From Thermodesulfobacteriota bacterium (GTDB lineage Bacteria; Desulfobacterota; Desulfobacteria; Desulfobacterales; JAUWMJ01), in NCBI GenBank assembly GCA_034189135.1, contig JAXHVO010000054.1, positions 1-42,905 of the forward strand: 42,905 nucleotides of DNA, in the 5' to 3' direction. This document shows, piece by piece, positions 36,024 to 42,905 of the stretch (positions within the stretch are counted from its first letter, which is position 1; every line of letters starts with the position of its first letter). The notes under the pieces are model-generated. The model worked only from the letters and a program-made list of their open reading frames with translations, searched no databases and was not told the origin of the DNA. A program made the translations under genes and the position numbers.

Positions 36024-36716
36024 CTATTCTCTCAGCCTCCCGGCCTCTATATAAGACAGCATCAATTCAACAACTTCGCCGGCGGAAATATCGGTAGAAT
36101 CTATAATTTTAGCATCCTCAGCCGGCTTCAGGGGCGCAAGATTCCTGTTGCTGTCATTTTCATCCCTTTGCATCATGTCTCTTTCAACCTCTTCCAATGA
36201 TTGAGAGGGGTTCGGTTCCATTTCCCTGTAGCGTCTTAAAGCCCTGGTCTGATGGGATGCATCCAGAAAAAATTTTATATCGGCATCAGGAAAGACAACC
36301 GTTCCCATATCTCTGCCTTCGAAAACAACCCCTTTTTCTCTGCCCATATGCCTTTGAAGAGCCAAAAGAAACTTTCTTACAACCGGTCTTGCGGAAACCG
36401 CAGAGGCAAACATGGTAATTTCAGGGGTCCGAATTAAATCGGTAATATCCGAATCATTGGATATAAGTCGCAACTCTTTATTGACATGTACAAATCTGAG
36501 TTTTAGCTCGGCGCATATGCTTTCAAGACCCATGTCATCATCATTACTTAAGCCTTTGGATAACGCTTCATAGGCCACCCCCCGGTAAAGGGCCCCTGTG
36601 TCAATATATTTATATCCCAAGCGATCCGCCAAAGACCGGCTAACCGTGGTTTTACCCGCCCCTGCCGGGCCGTCTATGGTGATAACAAGTCGTTTTGAAA
36701 TTCGAGCTGTATTCAT
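36024..36716 (-). CDS. cmk: Cytidylate kinase
   Basis: A 230-residue enzyme that phosphorylates CMP and dCMP using ATP. The Walker A loop ITIDGPAGAGKTT is near residues 13-24, followed by LGYKYIDTGALYRGVA, the nucleotide-binding phrase of the family. VVFEGRDMGTVVFPDADIKF and FLDA mark the CMP-binding region. Length is normal. The start ATG directly abuts the hisC stop codon (TAGATG), so translation is probably coupled. It is part of the minus-strand run ahead of rpsA. Confidence 0.96.
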   Translation of the reverse strand: MNTARISKRLVITIDGPAGAGKTTVSRSLADRLGYKYIDTGALYRGVAYEALSKGLSNDDDMGLESICAELKLRFVHVNKELRLISNDSDITDLIRTPEITMFASAVSARPVVRKFLLALQRHMGREKGVVFEGRDMGTVVFPDADIKFFLDASHQTRALRRYREMEPNPSQSLEEVERDMMQRDENDSNRNLAPLKPAEDAKIIDSTDISAGEVVELMLSYIEAGRLRE

Positions 36717-37805
36717 CTATGTCAGCACCTTATCCAGTGCCTTGATAAACCTTTTATTCTCATCACGAAGTCCGACATTGACACGAATATACTCAGGATA
36801 CCCATAGGATGTCATGGAACGCACAATCACGCCGTGGCTCAACATTTTTTTAAAAACTTCGTCGGCATTTCTGGCAACATCGATAAGAAAAAAATTTGCC
36901 TGGGTTGGATAGAATTTCACTCCCAAACCGTTCAAAGCGTCATACAGGAAATCAAGACCTTCATGAATTATCTTTTTCGTCTTCCGGAAAAATTTTTCAT
37001 CGTTCAGCGCGGCAATTGCTCCGGCCTGGGCGAGGGAGTTGGTATTAAACGGAAGCCTGATTCTGTTAACAATGCCTGATATCTCTTCAGACATGATCCC
37101 GTACCCTATTCTAAGCCCGGCCAGACCGTAAGCTTTGGAAAAGGTTCGAAGTACCACCAGCGGCTTTTTAGAATCGATATAGTCAATACCGCTCGCGCAG
37201 TTTCTGTCCCTGACAAATTCGATATAGGCTTCGTCTACCACCACAACGATTTCAGCTGGAAGACTATCAAGAAATTTTTCAAATTGATTCTTCGAAATAA
37301 TGGTTCCGGTGGGATTGTTGGGATTGCATATAAAAACCATCTTCGATTTTGCTGTCAATCTTTTTTTAATCTCTTCAAGATCAATGGAAAGTGACTTAAG
37401 GGGAACATTTACACAGGTTGCACCTGCAGCGCGAACCATTATATCATAAATCAAAAATGAAGGTTGTGGCAAAAGTACTTCATCCCCGGGCTTTAGCAAT
37501 GTGTGGGCCAGCATACCGATGATTTCATCGGAACCGTTTCCTAAAACGATATTCCCGGGAGACAGTTTCAGTTTTTCGGCAATCCTGTTGACCAGATAAT
37601 ATCCGCTCCCGTCAGGGTAACGGTTTAATTTTTCCAGTGCAGCTTGAATGGCCTCTACGGCCATGGGGGAAGGTCCCAAAGGGTTTTCATTGGAGGCAAG
37701 TTTTATCGATTTTTTTATACCATACTCCCTTTCAAGCTCCTCAAGCGGCTTTCCCGGAACATACGGTTTGATCGATAAAACATAATCTGGAATGGATAAT
37801 TTCAT
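36717..37805 (-). CDS. hisC: Histidinol-phosphate aminotransferase
   Basis: A 362-residue class I/II PLP aminotransferase, acting on histidinol phosphate in histidine synthesis. The pyridoxal lysine is K224 in TFSKAYGLAGLRIGYG. NPNNPTGT (161-168) and LASNENPLGPSP (near 36-47) are the other anchors. Related enzymes also act on aromatic amino acids, and the context (an oxidoreductase operon, no other his genes) leaves that open. It starts 3 bp after the gamma-subunit gene. Its ribosome binding site, if any, is within that gene. Confidence 0.92.
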   Translation of the reverse strand: MKLSIPDYVLSIKPYVPGKPLEELEREYGIKKSIKLASNENPLGPSPMAVEAIQAALEKLNRYPDGSGYYLVNRIAEKLKLSPGNIVLGNGSDEIIGMLAHTLLKPGDEVLLPQPSFLIYDIMVRAAGATCVNVPLKSLSIDLEEIKKRLTAKSKMVFICNPNNPTGTIISKNQFEKFLDSLPAEIVVVVDEAYIEFVRDRNCASGIDYIDSKKPLVVLRTFSKAYGLAGLRIGYGIMSEEISGIVNRIRLPFNTNSLAQAGAIAALNDEKFFRKTKKIIHEGLDFLYDALNGLGVKFYPTQANFFLIDVARNADEVFKKMLSHGVIVRSMTSYGYPEYIRVNVGLRDENKRFIKALDKVLT

Positions 37806-37808
37806 GTT

Positions 37809-38345
37809 TTATCGCTTGGCGGCTTTTTCCCCGGCGGTCACCGCCTCCATATTGAGGGGAATCAGTTTTGCTTTTTTGGAAAATTCCTTTCTGACGCATT
37901 CGCGCAAAACATCAAAATCAACCACTTTGCTCCGGGCAACAAACGCAGACAGTGCCACAATATTTAACGACCTGACATTCCCCAGCTCCTTGGCAATATC
38001 ATTGGCCGGTACATTGAGCTCATCCACATCCTGCCGACCGGAATTGATGGATATTAACGAGGAGTTAATCATAATCACCCCGCCCGGTTTCACCATGGGG
38101 GCAAATTTCTCCAGCGAAGGTCGATTCATGGCCACCAGATGCAAAGGATTCCTGATAATCGGAGAGCCGATGGGCCTGTCGCTGATCACCACCGTACAGT
38201 AAGCGGTACCGCCCCGCATCTCGGGCCCGTAAGAAGGAACCCAGGCCACCTCTTTGCCTTCTTCCATGCCTGCATAGGCAAGGATCTTTGCACTTAACAA
38301 TATCCCCTGACCGCCAAAACCGGCGAACATCACTTCACTTTGCAT
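37809..38345 (-). CDS. 2-oxoacid:ferredoxin oxidoreductase, gamma subunit
   Basis: A 178-residue subunit of a KorC/VorC/PorG type, which joins the catalytic alpha and beta subunits. It begins MQSEVMFAGFGGQGILLSAK, with the glycine-rich loop of this family, followed by VPSYGPEMRGGTAYCTVVIS. The name depends on the substrate (2-oxoglutarate or branched-chain 2-oxoacids), so no symbol is given. It is 9 bp after the beta-subunit gene and 3 bp before hisC. Confidence 0.93.
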   Translation of the reverse strand: MQSEVMFAGFGGQGILLSAKILAYAGMEEGKEVAWVPSYGPEMRGGTAYCTVVISDRPIGSPIIRNPLHLVAMNRPSLEKFAPMVKPGGVIMINSSLISINSGRQDVDELNVPANDIAKELGNVRSLNIVALSAFVARSKVVDFDVLRECVRKEFSKKAKLIPLNMEAVTAGEKAAKR

Positions 38346-38354
38346 TCTGGCCTC

Positions 38355-39092
38355 CTACTCCGGTAATTTAAATTCACCCAGTTCATAATAGGGGAGCATC
38401 TTCTCTTCCGCCCACTTAATCGCCTCCACCGGAGTCAGACCCCAGTTGGTGGGGCAGGTGCTCACCACTTCAATAAAGCTGAAACATCGGCCTTCCAGTT
38501 GATAACTAAATCCCTTCTTGATGGCCTTTTTGGCCCGGTTGATATATTTCGGCTTCAGCACGGTTTGCCGCGTTATGTATCCCGGCGTCTTTAAGGATGC
38601 CAGCAGTTCCGCCATCCTCACCGGCATACCCACTTCTTCCACATCCCGACCAAAAGGAGAGGTGGTGGTGCGCTGCCCCGGCATAGTGGTGGGAGCCATC
38701 TGGCCGCCGGTCATACCGTATACCGCATTATTTACAAAAATCACGGTGAATTTTTCACCCCGGTTGGCCGCATGAACAATTTCTCCCATTCCGATACTGG
38801 CCAGATCCCCGTCCCCCTGGTAGGTAAAAACCATCAAATCCGGACGAACCCGCTTTATTCCGGTGGCCATTGCCGGTGCACGGCCGTGGGCGGCCTCCTG
38901 AAAGTCAAAGGTAAAATAATTATACGCCAGCACCGCGCATCCCACTGGAGCGACACCCACCGTACGGCCCCGGATACCCAGTTCGTCAATCACTTCAGCC
39001 ACCAGACGGTGGATCACCCCATGGGTGCACCCCGGACAGTAATGCATCACCTGATCGGAAAGGGCTTCCGGTTTTTTAAATGTCTTTCCCAT
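38355..39092 (-). CDS. 2-oxoacid:ferredoxin oxidoreductase, TPP-binding beta subunit
   Basis: A 245-residue subunit carrying thiamine pyrophosphate. HYCPGCTHGVIHRL gives two cysteines (C19, C22), GDGDLASIG (93-101) and the VNNAVYGMTGGQ stretch bind the diphosphate-magnesium. AAHGRAPAMATGIKRVRPD is typical for the KorB/VorA type. With alpha, gamma and ferredoxin subunits next door it forms the complete enzyme that converts a 2-oxoacid plus CoA to an acyl-CoA, CO2 and reduced ferredoxin. Confidence 0.93.
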   Translation of the reverse strand: MGKTFKKPEALSDQVMHYCPGCTHGVIHRLVAEVIDELGIRGRTVGVAPVGCAVLAYNYFTFDFQEAAHGRAPAMATGIKRVRPDLMVFTYQGDGDLASIGMGEIVHAANRGEKFTVIFVNNAVYGMTGGQMAPTTMPGQRTTTSPFGRDVEEVGMPVRMAELLASLKTPGYITRQTVLKPKYINRAKKAIKKGFSYQLEGRCFSFIEVVSTCPTNWGLTPVEAIKWAEEKMLPYYELGEFKLPE

Positions 39093-39118
39093 TATATTGC
39101 TCTCCTGATTATTATGAG

Positions 39119-40189
39119 TTATGTATTTAATCCTGTGACCGCTTCGATGACCTCTTCAGGGGTGGGAATGTCCCCCCCGCATTTTCCATACCATGACACA
39201 GGCACTTTCCCCTGAACAGACATACGAACGTCTTCCACCATCTGGCCCATGCTCATTTCAACGCTGATCACCGCCTTGCATCCGCCCTGTTGCGCCGCTT
39301 CCCTGACTGCCGTTTCCGGAAAGGGGAACAGCGTCTGCGGCCGGATCATGCCGATTTCGATCCCGTCTTCTTTTAATTGATCGATGGCGGTTTTACAGAC
39401 CCTGCTCATGGTGCCGTAGCTGACAATCAACACCCTGTAGTCCGAGTCGGTATTATACTCTTCGTACCTGATCTCTTCTTTTTTCATCCGTTCATATTTG
39501 GCTCTGAGGATCAGGTTGTTCCGGTTCAGCTCTTCCGGATCCAAAAACAAAGATTTAACCAGGTTACGCTGATTACTCTTGCGAGTATCCATGCCGTTGG
39601 TGGCCCACTCATCTTTATTGGTCGGCTCAACCTTGAGGTGATCCACGAATTCAACCGGTTCCATCATCTGGCCGATTAAACCATCCCCTAAAATGATCAC
39701 CGGGTTACGGTACTTTTCCGCTAGGGGGAATGCCATCATCACCATTTCAACCGCTTCCTGAACACTGGCAGGCGCCATTACCAGTAACCGGCAGTCCCCA
39801 TGTCCGATCCCACGGGTTGCCTGAAGGTAATCGGCCTGCGACGGAAGGATGCCCCCCAGTCCCGGACCGCCACGCATGATATTTACAAAAACCGCCGGAC
39901 ACTGAGCAGCCGCTATATAGCTGATCCCCTCACTCATCAAGCTTATCCCCGGGCTCGATGACGTGGTAAATATCCGTTCCCCCGCTGCAGCCGCACCAAA
40001 AATCATATAGGAAACCGCCACTTCACTTTCACCCTGCAAAAAGTGTCCCCCCACTTCCGGCATGCGCCGGGAAAGATATTCGGCCACCTCGGATTGGGGT
40101 GTAATGGGATAGGCAAAGTAGTTCAGACATCCAGCCCGAATGGCCGCCTCTCCGATCGCTTCGTTTCCCTTCATTAATACTTTACTCAT
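39119..40189 (-). CDS. vorB: 2-oxoacid:ferredoxin oxidoreductase, alpha subunit (VorB type)
   Basis: A 356-residue subunit most like VorB, the 2-oxoisovalerate enzyme, although KorA is close. The N-terminus has GNEAIGEAAIRAGC, FAYPITPQSEVAEYLS and FLQGESEVAVSYMIFGAAAA; then FTTSSSPGISLMSEGISYI. The open frame goes to 40282, but GGAGGG lies before the ATG at 40189 and homologues start with the phrase MSKVLMKGNEA, so 40189 is chosen. Its start overlaps the ferredoxin gene by 8 bp, indicating tight translational coupling. Confidence 0.92.
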   Translation of the reverse strand: MSKVLMKGNEAIGEAAIRAGCLNYFAYPITPQSEVAEYLSRRMPEVGGHFLQGESEVAVSYMIFGAAAAGERIFTTSSSPGISLMSEGISYIAAAQCPAVFVNIMRGGPGLGGILPSQADYLQATRGIGHGDCRLLVMAPASVQEAVEMVMMAFPLAEKYRNPVIILGDGLIGQMMEPVEFVDHLKVEPTNKDEWATNGMDTRKSNQRNLVKSLFLDPEELNRNNLILRAKYERMKKEEIRYEEYNTDSDYRVLIVSYGTMSRVCKTAIDQLKEDGIEIGMIRPQTLFPFPETAVREAAQQGGCKAVISVEMSMGQMVEDVRMSVQGKVPVSWYGKCGGDIPTPEEVIEAVTGLNT

Positions 40190-40436
40190 TTTTTCCCTCC
40201 ATTTTTCCCGCGTCTGCCGCAGCTTCAACCACCTCGGTGATGGTAATCGCCATATCCGGACACATGGTACAACACATGGCACAATAAATACAATCTTCCG
40301 GCCTCGCTTGATACGCGGGAAAATAACCCTTGGTGTTCACCTGTTCCGAAACTTCCAAAACCTTCTTGGGACATACGGTCACGCATAAACCGCAACCTTT
40401 GCATCTCTCACTGTCTATATGATGTCTATAGGCCAT
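40182..40436 (-). CDS. Ferredoxin subunit, two [4Fe-4S] clusters
   Basis: An 84-residue KorD/VorD-like ferredoxin. The clusters are CKGCGLCVTVCP (C12, C15, C18, C22) and CIYCAMCCTMCP (C49, C52, C55, C59). It accepts the electrons from the oxidoreductase and passes them to the soluble ferredoxin pool. AGGAG precedes the ATG. It overlaps the alpha-subunit gene by 8 bp. The order ferredoxin-alpha-beta-gamma matches the classic four-subunit operon. Confidence 0.93.
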   Translation of the reverse strand: MAYRHHIDSERCKGCGLCVTVCPKKVLEVSEQVNTKGYFPAYQARPEDCIYCAMCCTMCPDMAITITEVVEAAADAGKMEGKNE

Positions 40437-40456
40437 AGAAAATTGCTCCTTTCTAG

Positions 40457-41152
40457 TCAGCTTAATTCGGCCGCCTTCTTCCAGGGCGGCACCAGTTGTC
40501 TTTCTATCTGCAAAACAGGACAGGAAAAACGGTTTACATCGATCTCAGTCATCAGTTCTGATGGAACAGTAATAAATTTTAAAGCCAGACCACTTTCACG
40601 AGATAAAAGCTTAACAAACTCGTATCCGGTATATATATCTTCAGGTCCTGTTTCGTCAATTAAATTTGAATTGCCCACCAAACCGCTTATAGTCATTTTT
40701 GAAGCAGCTTCGATTTCGCTGCGCATTTTCAGGCAGCCTTTCACTGTATTGGTAAAGGGCCGCAGGGGATTTACCACCTGAAGCATTTGAAAATTGCTTC
40801 CATTAAATGCGTGGGCGAGGGCTGCCAGCACAGTGGCCCCCGCATCATCTCCGCCGGCATCAATAAGAGTCAGCTCAACCGGATTTTTAATCAACCCGGC
40901 AATAACGGGGCTCAGTATAGGAAGATCCGCCTGAAGGTATTCTTCCGCAGGCAACGCCATACCAATTCCCAGCTTGGAAAGCTGGCTTCGTGCTTCACGG
41001 GTCCTGAAATAGGGGTTTACCAGGTCAAGGTCTGCAATCTTAACATCCATCCCTGCCCTTTTTTGGTGAACTGCCAGATTGATGGAAACTTCTGTCTTTC
41101 CGCTTCCATAGTTTCCGACAATCACTACAATTCCTTGAAGATCAATTTCCAC
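40457..41152 (-). CDS. P-loop NTPase (MinD/CbiA-like) at the head of the oxidoreductase operon
   Basis: A 231-residue cytoplasmic ATPase of the ParA/MinD/CbiA superclass. The Walker A motif is GNYGSGKTE near residues 13-21, and VKIADLDLVNPYFRTREA is the following helix with the aspartate strand; LTLIDAGGDDAG would be Walker B/switch. It does not have the deviant KGG(K/T) loop of real MinD. The frame is open to a GTG at 41191, but homologues I recall begin at the phrase EIDLQGIVVIVGNYGSG, so the GTG at 41152 is preferred. It is 20 bp upstream of the ferredoxin gene. A maturation or assembly role for the enzyme is an inference. Confidence 0.78.
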   Translation of the reverse strand: MEIDLQGIVVIVGNYGSGKTEVSINLAVHQKRAGMDVKIADLDLVNPYFRTREARSQLSKLGIGMALPAEEYLQADLPILSPVIAGLIKNPVELTLIDAGGDDAGATVLAALAHAFNGSNFQMLQVVNPLRPFTNTVKGCLKMRSEIEAASKMTISGLVGNSNLIDETGPEDIYTGYEFVKLLSRESGLALKFITVPSELMTEIDVNRFSCPVLQIERQLVPPWKKAAELS

Positions 41153-41191
41153 AAATCTGTCCCGCTTAAAATAAAAATGGCAAAATATCAC

Positions 41192-41522
41192 ACCTTAACC
41201 AATGGATCAATAAGCATAAACAAAACCATTTATTTTCTCTAAAATCTTTTGTCAAGCTTTTCACTCAAATTTCTCAGCTGAACTTTAAACTGCACCATAT
41301 TTTTTAAAAAAAATGCCATTTTCCACGTAGGTCACCCGAAATCAAAATTTCGCCACTCCAAACGACATGGTCGGTTACACGATAATAGTTAAAAATGAGG
41401 GTGTTCTCCTTGATCTCTATCAAGGTCAGAGTGTTCACGATCAAACTCACTGCCATTGTTCATGATGGCCTCCCGATAAGTCCTCATAGTATACGGTGAA
41501 TAAAGGTAATTTAAAAATACAA
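41192..41522. other. Control region of the oxidoreductase operon
   Basis: These 331 bp lie upstream of the NTPase gene. They hold the FNR-type promoter at 41382-41423, and a weaker second promoter candidate on the minus strand, TTGACA at 41255-41250 with TAAATG 17 bp on at 41232-41227. No convincing gene. A 19-codon frame (starting ATGGTGCAGTTT on the minus strand) has no ribosome binding site. Confidence 0.5.
41382..41423 (-). promoter_or_regulatory. FNR-type class II promoter
   Basis: TTGAT-CTCT-ATCAA at 41410-41423 is a perfect FNR-consensus palindrome (flanked CC/GG, so nine paired bases per side with the flanks counted as CCTTGAT/ATCAAGG). On the minus strand exactly 22 bp separate it from TATTAT (41387-41382), a 5/6 match to the -10 consensus. 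That puts the site at -41.5 from the expected start at 41375, the arrangement in which FNR activates. It would drive the NTPase-oxidoreductase operon with a leader of about 220 bases. Confidence 0.65.
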
Positions 41523-42218
41523 TCAAACACACAGATCTAAATCGAACCTAACCAGCTTGAATTTTTTTTTAGTATCTTCCGCTATATTGGCTCCAATTCG
41601 AGCCATAAACAGGTTTTCCGGTCGCATCATGACGTTAGCCTCATTGGTGCGGAAGGTCTTAAATCCCTGTTGAGAAAATATACCGACCAGCATGTCCCGA
41701 TAGTCCATAGCAGACATCCCTGCCAAGTCCCACGTCCATGAGTATCCCACCATGTAAAAAATTCTCTCGTCTTTTAAGGGGTGATCCACGAGTAATTGGA
41801 TGATTTTTTTAGATATGCCGAGGGATCGCCATGGTCTGCCGATCTCAATGACCGAAACCTCCATCATGATCCAATCCCCCAATCGTTTCCAGCGTTCCCC
41901 GGAAGGAGGGTATTCTAAAATGCCAAACCCGACAATTATCCCATCCGGGGTAAAAGCCAAAGTCACATTTGTATCCGGCTGTGAGGCTGCCTGTATCAGG
42001 GTTTGTTTCTTGGAAACAATGGACCGGTATCCGGCATACTTGGTATAGGCCTCTATAAACGATAGTGATTCAATGTCACCCGGACTGTTGAAGGAGCTTA
42101 TGATAACCTTTCCCCGTTGGGTAGGCCATTCAATCTGTTTTTGTTTTTTATTGCCATACATTCCGTTTATGGGAACTTCCTCCATTCTTGGTGAAAATGC
42201 TTTCGCATAATCTGCCAA
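41523..42218 (-). CDS. AcuA-like GNAT acetyltransferase
   Basis: A 231-residue GNAT-family protein resembling AcuA, the enzyme that acetylates and so inactivates acetyl-CoA synthetase in Bacillus. Matches: VEVSVIEIGRPWRSLG-type motif A with RSLGIS (131-136) in the place of R-x-x-G-x-G/A, the YSWTWDLAGMSAMDYRDMLV stretch, and RPENLFMARIGANI near the end, both like AcuA. The start is a TTG with AGGAT nine bases ahead; an ATG at 42185 is the alternative. acuB/acuC and the synthetase gene are absent here. Regulation of an acyl-CoA synthetase is an inference. Confidence 0.75.
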   Translation of the reverse strand: MADYAKAFSPRMEEVPINGMYGNKKQKQIEWPTQRGKVIISSFNSPGDIESLSFIEAYTKYAGYRSIVSKKQTLIQAASQPDTNVTLAFTPDGIIVGFGILEYPPSGERWKRLGDWIMMEVSVIEIGRPWRSLGISKKIIQLLVDHPLKDERIFYMVGYSWTWDLAGMSAMDYRDMLVGIFSQQGFKTFRTNEANVMMRPENLFMARIGANIAEDTKKKFKLVRFDLDLCV

Positions 42219-42374
42219 CCATGGACGATCCTGTCATTCCAGGGCATCGAAGCAAAATAAAATATAATCGTTAAATTAAGAAATGTATAGGGAAAAATAA
42301 ACCTTGTCCCTTTTTCCTGAAGTGCGGATCGATAAAGAAATAACTTGGAAAAGATAAAAAAAGGAAGGGTTATC

Positions 42375-42764
42375 TTAGGAGTTCAGCCAGTCTTCGGCCT
42401 CTTCTATGGTGTTAAAATACTTTATATTTCGTTCTGTAAAAATATTAGCAATATTTCTATAAAAATCTGTCACAGTTTTTTGCATTAAGCAATCTTTTTC
42501 GATTACTGCTGCTGACTTTCCGGGTGGAGCAAAATCTCGCACCATACTGGCGCTTCTGAATATTTTGGAAAACTCAAAAGAATCGGAAAAACGAGCTTCT
42601 TTAAAAAGCCACAAAATATTTCGCTTGCCCTTACTCCATTTTGCATCTAATGAAATGGAAAAAAAAGTATTGCTAATTTTTTTAGCGTTAATATCCCCGG
42701 TTAAACTAATATAAGATAGGTCTTTGGTCTCATCATATTCTATCGGATATACTTCTTTTGGCAT
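42375..42764 (-). CDS. STAS/SpoIIAA-like domain protein
   Basis: A 129-residue protein with the layout of SpoIIAA-like/STAS-like proteins: a first strand pair (DLSYISLTGDINAKKISNTF), a middle strand GKRNILWLFKEARF, SAAVIEKDCLMQKTVTDFYR, and a final FNTIEEAEDWLNS, the ending typical of this family. No phosphoacceptor serine is obvious. It could be a regulatory binding partner in a signalling pathway, possibly linked to the acetyltransferase gene 156 bp downstream on the same strand. The ribosome binding site is weak. Confidence 0.7.
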   Translation of the reverse strand: MPKEVYPIEYDETKDLSYISLTGDINAKKISNTFFSISLDAKWSKGKRNILWLFKEARFSDSFEFSKIFRSASMVRDFAPPGKSAAVIEKDCLMQKTVTDFYRNIANIFTERNIKYFNTIEEAEDWLNS

Positions 42765-42905
42765 GATCTAATTTTATAACAAAAATCATTAGTGTCCGGT
42801 TAAGAATCGAATAAATTCAGCTGGATATGGCCACTAGTAATTTTATTTTTGTAATCAATTGGCGTAATGGCCTGTGAAATAAGCCTTTGTTCAAAAACAG
42901 TTATA

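Noticed and set aside
41227-41255. Second promoter TTGACA/TAAATG for the NTPase operon
   Set aside because: The -35 is perfect but the -10 matches only half of the consensus. It is mentioned but not called separately.
1-42905. CRISPR arrays, tRNA, rRNA, prophage or intact insertion sequences
   Set aside because: I looked for regularly spaced repeats, cloverleaf ends, transposase or integrase motifs and found none.

Overview
This window looks like chromosomal DNA of a Gram-negative, anaerobic deltaproteobacterium, most likely a sulfate reducer of the Desulfobacterota (Desulfobacterales type). That is an inference from gene content and order, since there is no rRNA gene here to test it. The pointers are a four-subunit ferredoxin-dependent 2-oxoacid oxidoreductase operon, the run hisC-cmk-rpsA-sppA, an OmpA-type lipoprotein, PAS-LuxR and rhizobial-type cyclase regulators, and degenerate interspersed repeats between genes. 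I found no tRNA, rRNA, CRISPR array, phage or intact insertion sequence.

Positions 1-9500 hold mostly single enzymes: a family 4 glycosyltransferase (-), an FAD amine oxidase, an orphan CheR methyltransferase, a Nudix hydrolase, a metallo-beta-lactamase-fold hydrolase and a PAC2 protein (all +), an OmpA lipoprotein (-), and a DadA/PuuB-type FAD oxidoreductase (+). Positions 9560-14900 are about signalling and transport: a 678-residue class III cyclase fused to a FlgO/TolB-N-like domain, a bactofilin-like beta-solenoid and a polytopic membrane module; a GAF protein with its own promoter; and a Na/Pi cotransporter with a PhoU-like tail.

Positions 14970-21010 hold two convergent FMN split-barrel proteins and then a minus-strand block: a coiled-coil protein, a SlyD-like/methyltransferase fusion, a PAS-LuxR regulator, an aldo/keto reductase homologue that appears to have lost its catalytic tetrad, and an M3-like peptidase. 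Positions 21120-25010 form a plus-strand cluster: a DOPA-dioxygenase-like protein, a DUF1847 protein, an FMN reductase, and an OmpA protein with a duplicated N-terminal domain, ending in a GC-rich hairpin. Positions 25010-26230 are AT-rich and nearly gene-free. They carry a 241-bp element with 39-bp inverted ends and a possible 28-residue membrane peptide. A DUF6125-like gene (-) and a 1105-residue TPR-array protein (+) then diverge from an intergenic region with two dyads and a clear sigma70-type promoter.

Positions 30425-41400 are the core-metabolism block: guaB (-), a YciO-type protein (+), then on the minus strand, in transcription order, a P-loop NTPase, ferredoxin, VorB-type alpha, TPP beta and gamma subunits, hisC, cmk, rpsA and sppA. 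Upstream of the NTPase is a perfect FNR-type site, TTGAT-N4-ATCAA, with exactly 22 bp between it and a TATTAT -10 element. This is the geometry of a class II FNR promoter and suggests redox control of the oxidoreductase operon. The window ends with an AcuA-like acetyltransferase and a STAS/SpoIIAA-like protein, both on the minus strand.

The most unusual items are the cyclase-solenoid-membrane fusion, the SlyD-methyltransferase fusion, the FNR-type promoter, the TPR-array protein with its palindromic control region, and the tetrad-less aldo/keto reductase homologue.
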